A stretch of 23,502 nt of DNA from JAMCZZ01 sp964363695. GTDB lineage: Bacteria > Patescibacteriota > UBA1384 > XYA2-FULL-43-10 > 1-14-0-10-43-13. The stretch's first letter is position 1, and each line of letters begins with the position of its first letter. Shown one piece after another: positions 18,461 to 23,502 of the stretch. The DNA lies in assembly GCA_964363695.1 (NCBI GenBank), contig CAYIJI010000011.1, positions 1-23,502 on the forward strand. The letters run 5' to 3'. The position numbers were made by a program, and so were the translations under genes. The notes under the pieces were generated by a model that did no database searches, had not been told where the DNA came from, and saw nothing but the letters and a program-made list of their open reading frames with translations.

Positions 18461-20986
18461 TTATAATAATATTGCGTTCAGTCTTTGTTTCCATTCGTCT
18501 TCAGGCACGAAATGAAAACTAACTTCTTTATTTTTCATAGCCAAGTTCAATTCATCCGCATTTTTCGTTAGCGCTAATTCATTGCACAGATCAAATAGTG
18601 ATTCTTTATATTTTGAATCTTCATTCCCCACTAAGTGTTTACCCTTAGTCTCTAACACATAAATTTTATCAACCGATTTTTTGTCTTCTGTGGTAGTAAA
18701 AATAAAGTCAGCATAAACTTTTTGTTTCTTCCAACCCTGTATAGGATAATCGCTTTTTGCAATATTTCGATACCAGAATAAAAGCTTGTCTTGCTCATCA
18801 AGATACAATGCAACAGATTTTTCTGTTTCATTAAAATCTTCTTCCGGTACAAATTCGAGCAAACTGAGTTGCGGCTGTTGCCACTCTTTATTTAACAACG
18901 GCCTGCTGGTACTCTTGATTTTATTACTTCTTGGCAATTTATAGCCAAAATTATTTCCAACTACAAAGAATCTCAAAATATCTTTTTCAATCAGAGATAA
19001 AAACACTTCTTTCGCTAAACGGTCTCTTTCTTCGAGCAAATGTTTTCTTAACTCTTCGATAACGAATACAAAATTGCTGGCTACTTTTTGTTTGTCATAC
19101 TTTTTAATCAACTGGTCAATTACAAGTTGGCTGTAATCATGAGCTACCCAAGGATTTGGCACAATATCAATCAAGTTGCGCGCCATAAAAACAGGATTGA
19201 TCTCAAAACCTTTTTGTCTAATCTTTCTCACATCTATTTGCCTGATCAGCTGCTCCCTATCTTCAATGATAGTCGCTATTTGTTCAATGTCTTTGTCTTC
19301 AGTATTAGATAAAACAAGACTATAAATTTTTGTTAAATCAACTTTACTCCAATCAACTTTTGACGCAACATCAATATCATAATTAACCTTTTCCCATTTA
19401 TCGGTTCTCTTTATGGCGAAAAATGGCAAGATAACACCCTTAGCAATATCCTTAAACTTTTCTCTTACTTCGTTAATTCTGTCGCTTACTCCTTCGCCTT
19501 CAAAACTGCCATCAGTAACAACTTTTCCCGCTAAATCGCCAAGTCCTTCTTTCTCGAATCCCGATTTAACATTGAATAGTAGATCGCTTGCCCTTTGTTG
19601 AAAGCAAAAAATATAACTCTCATCTAGTTCTTTAACGCCAGTCTTTTTGGCGTAAGGTTGTCGCAAAATTCGTCCGACTAATTGCGTCAAAGCATTTTGA
19701 GATGTTGGATTGGTTAAAATTGTTAAAACGTAGGCGAATGGGCAATCCCAACCTTCCTGCAAAGCATGTTTTGTAATAATAAAACGAATCGGGCAAGCAC
19801 GTCCCAAAAGCCCATCTTGAGTAAGATTGTCAACATCCTTGAGCTCGTCTTTCTCGCTTGTTTTAATAGCGATTTCCTGTTCGGGAATGCCGATGTTTTT
19901 AATTAAATATTCTTTAACCGACTCAGAATGAATCACATTTGGAGCGATTTGATCTTTTCCTGTTCTCTCCGCTTGAATCACGCAAATCGGACGAATGTAG
20001 TTTCCAGAGTTTGCATCATATTCTTTTGCTTTCTTATCTAAAACATTTAGGTGATTTACGCTTGCGAGCAAAGTTTCTTTCCAGTCATAACTGGCTTTGT
20101 TTGTTATATGCAGATCAAGTTTTATCATCTCTTCTCTCAAAAGATCCATGCCTGGAATATCAATTAAAATATTACTCTCCTTTGGTGGAGTAGCGGATAA
20201 TTCAACTATCATCGACGGGTTAAATGTTCGCAGTGTTGCCTGAGCGTTTTCTGAATATGCTTTGTGACCTTCATCTAAAATTATCAATGGTTTTAAGATC
20301 CTCAAGGTATTTCCAAGAGAAGTTTTGATTTGCCTGCCCCAAAAACCTGTTTCATCGCCAAAAGTATCTAGGTTTGGTACTAGATCAAGCACTTTTCTTT
20401 GTCCTTCAATATCATCTTCCGATGGAAAAAATTCCATAAAACCGTTATCTTTAAAAACTTTTAGCGCTTCTTTGTTTTTCCTATTTGCCGATGGCAGCAT
20501 AAGCATTAAAACGGCTAGATTTTCTTCGACATCAATTCTAGAGAAATGGCTATTCTTTTCTAAAACTAAAGTTTTACCGCCGCTAGCAATATCTAAATAT
20601 TGCCTGTATGGATGCGATCGATCCTTCAGACTTTGTAATGTTTGGCGATAAATTTGCGTTGTTGGCACAATCCAGAGAACTAATCCGGTTTGCTTTTTGA
20701 GATATATTTGATTTACCAGATCTATGGCTTTAACGGCTAATAGAGTTTTACCTCCACCAGTTGGAATTTTTAAACAAAAAATTGGCAAATGTTCGCCAAG
20801 CCCATTTTTTCGAGAAATATAGTTGTCCCAATTAATCTCGCAAGCCTCCCAAGCTTTGGCCGGAAAATCAATCTCACCCAAATCAAGCTCGCTAGATTTC
20901 AAACTTTTCTCACGCCAAACCGAAAGCGCTTCCATATATCGCTTAACCTGATTCAATGCCCGTTGTTGATATTCTTTAAGTTCCAT
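18461..20986 (-). CDS. res: Type III restriction enzyme Res subunit (helicase-nuclease)
   Basis: Numbered from the TTG that opens the frame at 21022. A superfamily 2 motor carries Walker A PTGGGKT (87-93), DEGH box (250-253), SATPP (276-280) and motif VI LVGRILRQ (448-455). Near the C-terminus a PD-(D/E)xK nuclease is intact: D772 (YADFIF), E791-T-K793 (VLETKGKH). With Mod it would cut DNA after meeting unmethylated sites and translocating or sliding. The ATG at 20986 (codon 13) is chosen as start because TTG is weak and the family begins at about MELKEYQQRAL. It then overlaps the HEPN-like gene by 11 bp. All key residues are present, so the enzyme looks active. Confidence 0.92.
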   Translation of the reverse strand: MELKEYQQRALNQVKRYMEALSVWREKSLKSSELDLGEIDFPAKAWEACEINWDNYISRKNGLGEHLPIFCLKIPTGGGKTLLAVKAIDLVNQIYLKKQTGLVLWIVPTTQIYRQTLQSLKDRSHPYRQYLDIASGGKTLVLEKNSHFSRIDVEENLAVLMLMLPSANRKNKEALKVFKDNGFMEFFPSEDDIEGQRKVLDLVPNLDTFGDETGFWGRQIKTSLGNTLRILKPLIILDEGHKAYSENAQATLRTFNPSMIVELSATPPKESNILIDIPGMDLLREEMIKLDLHITNKASYDWKETLLASVNHLNVLDKKAKEYDANSGNYIRPICVIQAERTGKDQIAPNVIHSESVKEYLIKNIGIPEQEIAIKTSEKDELKDVDNLTQDGLLGRACPIRFIITKHALQEGWDCPFAYVLTILTNPTSQNALTQLVGRILRQPYAKKTGVKELDESYIFCFQQRASDLLFNVKSGFEKEGLGDLAGKVVTDGSFEGEGVSDRINEVREKFKDIAKGVILPFFAIKRTDKWEKVNYDIDVASKVDWSKVDLTKIYSLVLSNTEDKDIEQIATIIEDREQLIRQIDVRKIRQKGFEINPVFMARNLIDIVPNPWVAHDYSQLVIDQLIKKYDKQKVASNFVFVIEELRKHLLEERDRLAKEVFLSLIEKDILRFFVVGNNFGYKLPRSNKIKSTSRPLLNKEWQQPQLSLLEFVPEEDFNETEKSVALYLDEQDKLLFWYRNIAKSDYPIQGWKKQKVYADFIFTTTEDKKSVDKIYVLETKGKHLVGNEDSKYKESLFDLCNELALTKNADELNLAMKNKEVSFHFVPEDEWKQRLNAILL

Positions 20987-21572
20987 GCTTGTGTTTTTGG
21001 ATGCTATTATGAATAACCGCAATAATGCTCTCTAAATCACTAATTGCAGAAATGTTATCACAATATATTCCCCTGTTATTATTAATCAGATCATCTGCAT
21101 CCGTAATTATTCTACTCAATTTACTTTTTATTGCTGGCAACTCCTTTTTATTTAAGAAAGGCAAAGATAAATAAGTCAGAGTAGAATAATTTTGATTATT
21201 CATATGAGCTGCATATTGATCTCTAAAATCATCATACAATTTAAATTTATTTCTAATTTTATTCAAACTATTAATAAGTTTTTGACCTCCATTTACATCC
21301 CGAAGTAATTTATTAAGGTTAATATTGTTATGTATATCATCTACTTTGGAATTAGATAATATTTTAGCAAAAGAAAATATACAGCTTGTTAGGTGTGCAA
21401 TAAACCAGTAATAAATATACTGATCATACCAACAAAGTTCTTTGGGCAATCGTTTTGATTGAGGCTTTTGTAAGCTTTTGAATATTGGCTTAAGTTTTTG
21501 CAATATTTCAAGATGTGTTTGTGCAGTTTGAAATTCAGAACAAATTGTTTTGAAATGTTTCTTTTGATCCAT
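20976..21572 (-). CDS. HEPN-like protein inside the Type III RM operon
   Basis: A 198-aa, mostly helical protein with no family I can name. The key observation is R117-D-Q-Y-A-A-H123, an R-x5-H motif preceded by NKIRNKFKLYDDF. This fits the R-x4-6-H active site of HEPN ribonucleases, which sits in a similar helical context. A CWYDQYIYYWFIAHLTSCIF stretch near 47-66 would form the first helices. It lies 2 nt after mod and overlaps res by 11 bp, so it belongs to the operon. Three lines I counted run about 20-30% GC, against about 38% for one line in res, a sign of separate origin. An abortive-infection toxin, an RM accessory or a control factor are all possible. The HEPN call rests on one motif. 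Confidence 0.6.
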   Translation of the reverse strand: MDQKKHFKTICSEFQTAQTHLEILQKLKPIFKSLQKPQSKRLPKELCWYDQYIYYWFIAHLTSCIFSFAKILSNSKVDDIHNNINLNKLLRDVNGGQKLINSLNKIRNKFKLYDDFRDQYAAHMNNQNYSTLTYLSLPFLNKKELPAIKSKLSRIITDADDLINNNRGIYCDNISAISDLESIIAVIHNSIQKHKHGT

Positions 21573-21574
21573 TT

Positions 21575-23083
21575 CTATTTACTCATTTTATAAATTTCAA
21601 AAGGTAATTGAGCAAAGATGATTTTATGTTCGTCTAAATGTTCTTCGTTTAGGTATTTGCATGGGGCGAAAACAAGACGCTTTTTGCCCTTGTATCCACC
21701 TAGTGATTTGGCGATGTCGAGAGTTAGAGCAGTGCTTCGTAAATAATCATTGTCTGGTTTATAGAAAAGATAAACTTCAAAATTTAAACTTTCGCCAATA
21801 AAGTTTTTGTCCTCGTCAATTTTTGACTCGTCAAATTCCTCGCCTGTGGCTGTATAAAAAACATATCGAGCCATTTCCTTGTAACTCGGCAATCCTTTGC
21901 CAGATAATATTTCCTCTATTTCAATCGGTTTGCCAAGTTCAAAATAGCTGAATGTTCCGCCAAGGCCATTTTTCAGTTTTTCGTCTTTTGTGCTTGGCAC
22001 ACCTTTAATAACCCTCTTTACTCTCTCGGCAGTGATGTTGTCGGCATAATCTTCACATTCAACAAGAATAAATTTGCGATTTCCGGCATCCTCTTTATTT
22101 AAATCCAAAACCGCATGTGCAGTTGTGCCCGAACCGGCAAAAGAATCAAGGATAACCATGTTCTTTTGATCGAGCATCTTAATAATTCTTTTAACCAAGG
22201 CAACGTTTTTTTCACCATTAGGGAAATTCCATCTAGAATCATATTCTTGAATATCTGTCCAGTTTGTATCTAGCAGTGTTGTATTAGAAGCTTCTAATTT
22301 ATACTGAACTCCACCTCTGAAACCAGCTTTAAGGGTTTTATTTTTAATCATTTCTCGAGCTTTGTCTTCTGAATACATCCAGTGTCTGCCAGTGGGTGGT
22401 CTTTTACCAAAAATATCGTACTCCATAGTTGGCCTAATTCCTGGGGCATCAAAAGCGTGCCATCGTTCTTCTTTAAAATGCTCTCTTGTGGGAGGATTAA
22501 TAAGACAATCTTCCGATTTAGCATAAAATATAACCGAATTGTATCCAAAATTGACAGTTTTTACCTTTTCATGTTCTTGGATATTTTTCTTTACTCTAGA
22601 GACGACAAATGTATTACGATAATTTTCTTCACCAAAAATCTCATCCATAAGTAATCGCAAATGCCCTTCTTCATTATAATCGATCGAAATGAAAATGGCT
22701 CCATCTTCAGAAAGGAGTTCCCGGAGTAGCTTAAGCCGAGGTTCCATCATGCAAAGCCATTTATCATGACGAGTTAGGTCTTCTTTGTCGACAACTTTAT
22801 TTAGCCATTCCTGCATCATGGGTGAATTTACATTGTCATTGTAAGCCCACTTCTCATTTCCGGTATTGTATGGCGGATCGATGTAAATGCATTTAACTTT
22901 GCCGGCATAAGTCGGAAGAAGTGCTTTAAGCGCTTTTAAGTTATCGCCATGAATAATCAAATTATCGTGTAAGCTAACTTTATCTGTTAGGCTTTTTTCT
23001 TTATCTGGAATAAGTTCGTGATATTTAACAGACAGATGATAGTTCTGAACGAATTGTTTACCTTTAAAATTTAGCTGCGGCAT
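21575..23083 (-). CDS. mod: Type III DNA methyltransferase Mod subunit
   Basis: A 502-aa amino-methyltransferase. Motif IV DPPYNTGN is at 69-76 and precedes motif I SFAGSGTTAHAV at 314-325. This beta-class order is usual for Type III Mod proteins and gives N6-methyladenine (or N4-methylcytosine). GDNLKALKAL (46-55) and FISIDYNEEGHLRLLMDEIFGEENY (131-155) are also typical. The variable region at about 200-290 should read the target sequence. It is shorter than many Mod proteins (often 600 aa or more). A Shine-Dalgarno AAAGGA lies about 8 nt before the ATG, with a candidate promoter at 23112-23140. It pairs with res downstream, with one gene between. Confidence 0.92.
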   Translation of the reverse strand: MPQLNFKGKQFVQNYHLSVKYHELIPDKEKSLTDKVSLHDNLIIHGDNLKALKALLPTYAGKVKCIYIDPPYNTGNEKWAYNDNVNSPMMQEWLNKVVDKEDLTRHDKWLCMMEPRLKLLRELLSEDGAIFISIDYNEEGHLRLLMDEIFGEENYRNTFVVSRVKKNIQEHEKVKTVNFGYNSVIFYAKSEDCLINPPTREHFKEERWHAFDAPGIRPTMEYDIFGKRPPTGRHWMYSEDKAREMIKNKTLKAGFRGGVQYKLEASNTTLLDTNWTDIQEYDSRWNFPNGEKNVALVKRIIKMLDQKNMVILDSFAGSGTTAHAVLDLNKEDAGNRKFILVECEDYADNITAERVKRVIKGVPSTKDEKLKNGLGGTFSYFELGKPIEIEEILSGKGLPSYKEMARYVFYTATGEEFDESKIDEDKNFIGESLNFEVYLFYKPDNDYLRSTALTLDIAKSLGGYKGKKRLVFAPCKYLNEEHLDEHKIIFAQLPFEIYKMSK

Positions 23084-23111
23084 AGAGCGTCCTTTTTTTA
23101 GTTCTAAGTAA

Positions 23112-23140
23112 ATAGTACGCCTAAATTGTCGATTTTTAAA
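23112..23140 (-). promoter_or_regulatory. Candidate promoter of the RM operon
   Basis: Minus strand TTTAAA (23135-23140), 17 nt, TACTAT (23112-23117). The -35 is weak, the -10 good. A perfect DnaA-box sequence (TTATCCACA on the minus strand, 23149-23157) lies 8 nt upstream. Confidence 0.4.
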
Positions 23141-23199
23141 GATCTAAATGTGGATAAGTTCGGGTTTTGTTTGGTAGTACTGACATCCAAACAATCGAT

Positions 23200-23236
23200 A
23201 TCACCAAATCCAACCTACGAGGTTGGATTTGGTGAT
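23200..23236. terminator. 17-bp perfect hairpin between queA and mod
   Basis: ATCACCAAATCCAACCT pairs with its complement across an ACG loop. It begins 5 nt after the queA stop in the minus direction. No T-run follows on either strand, so it may be a 3'-end stabilising stem or a Rho-assisted terminator. Confidence 0.6.
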
Positions 23237-23241
23237 TCAGG

Positions 23242-23502
23242 TTAAAGGATCAGCATCGCATCGCCATACGAATAGAAGTGATATTGCTTAGAAATTGCTT
23301 CTTCGTATGCCTTCATAGTTTTTTCTCTGCCGGCAAAGGCTGAAACCAGCATCAAAAGGGTTGATTTGGGCAAATGAAAATTTGTTATAAGCCCGTCTAC
23401 ACATTTGAATTTATAGCCTTGGTAGATAAAAATATTAGTCCAACCAGATATGTCGGGACTTAGGACTTGGGTCTTAGGGCTTAGGAAAATATGCTCGAGG
23501 AC
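23242..23502 (-). CDS. queA: QueA C-terminal part (tRNA preQ1 ribosyltransferase-isomerase)
   Basis: Partial: the gene runs off the window edge, with 86 residues plus the stop present. QueA uses S-adenosylmethionine to build epoxyqueuosine on tRNA position 34. Recognition is from YQGYKFKCVDGLITNFHLP, then KSTLLMLVSAFAGREKTM and the ending FYSYGDAMLIL, all strongly conserved in the family C-terminus. A segment just before this (FLSPKTQVLSPDISGW) contains an unusual repeated LSP, from tandem CCTAAG-type DNA repeats at about 23458-23487. The frame is open through it. The gene ends in front of a strong hairpin. Confidence 0.93.
   Translation of the reverse strand, partial: VLEHIFLSPKTQVLSPDISGWTNIFIYQGYKFKCVDGLITNFHLPKSTLLMLVSAFAGREKTMKAYEEAISKQYHFYSYGDAMLIL

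Noticed and set aside
23149..23157. Replication origin
   Set aside because: Only one DnaA box was seen and no dnaA, dnaN or AT-rich unwinding region is present.

Overview
The window looks like a scaffold from a small-genome bacterium of the Candidate Phyla Radiation (Patescibacteria). This is inferred from gene content, not from a marker gene. The clues are a very short TsaB, a DUF5674 gene with its usual small partner, an LCP/LytR wall-polymer ligase, multi-pass surface glycosyltransferases, and dense gene packing with many start/stop overlaps. UGA ends several genes (for example those ending at 9147, 7827 and 14186), so the code is the standard bacterial one, not the UGA=Gly code of Gracilibacteria. 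Most of the window is AT-rich. One block at about 5.7-7.65 kb is clearly richer in GC.

Layout. (1) 143-4565, minus: four tightly coupled genes for surface glycan synthesis: a small membrane protein, a processive GT2, a GT39-type membrane transferase and a dolichyl-phosphate-glucose-synthase-like GT2. (2) 4735-5428, minus: tRNA-Gly(CCC), a leaderless HNH endonuclease gene, and tRNA-Thr(CGT), whose 5' end contains the HNH stop codon. (3) 5497-7700: MITE-like repeats, a 60-aa membrane protein, and two GC-rich genes for secreted PEP-CTERM proteins with no exosortase in view. (4) 7795-8443, minus: a winged-helix/Cas2-like regulator gene flanked by two related palindromes, one of which covers its own -35. 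(5) 8512-9660, plus: tRNA-Asp(GTC), then a leaderless DUF5674/partner gene pair enclosed by a 59-nt direct repeat that overlaps the tRNA 3' end. (6) 9672-11880: a small membrane protein, an NADPH-dependent FMN reductase, and an exported bactofilin-like membrane protein. (7) 11955-12242: one MITE inserted inside another. (8) 12346-12828, minus: an orphan STAS-domain protein. (9) 12993-23083, minus: a 10-kb same-strand run with a Type III restriction-modification module (mod, an AT-rich HEPN-like gene, res, a 54-aa ORF). It runs directly into a lamin-tail surface protein with an LPRSG sorting signal, tsaE, tsaB, an LCP ligase, a membrane protein, a parvulin-type foldase and a 40-aa membrane peptide, and ends at a terminator. 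(10) 23242-23502, minus: the C-terminal end of queA.

How the parts fit. Much of the content serves the cell envelope: glycan assembly, LCP attachment, the sortase-like and PEP-CTERM substrates, the foldase and the exported bactofilin. Genome defence (Type III RM plus HEPN) and tRNA modification (tsaE, tsaB, queA) are interleaved with it. A recurring feature is a -10 hexamer placed only 6-7 nt before ATG with no Shine-Dalgarno sequence, seen at four separately promoted genes. This suggests leaderless mRNAs. The most promising candidates for something new are the HEPN gene inside the Type III RM operon, the tRNA-Asp-anchored DUF5674 module with its direct repeats, and the Cas2-like regulator with paired palindromes.
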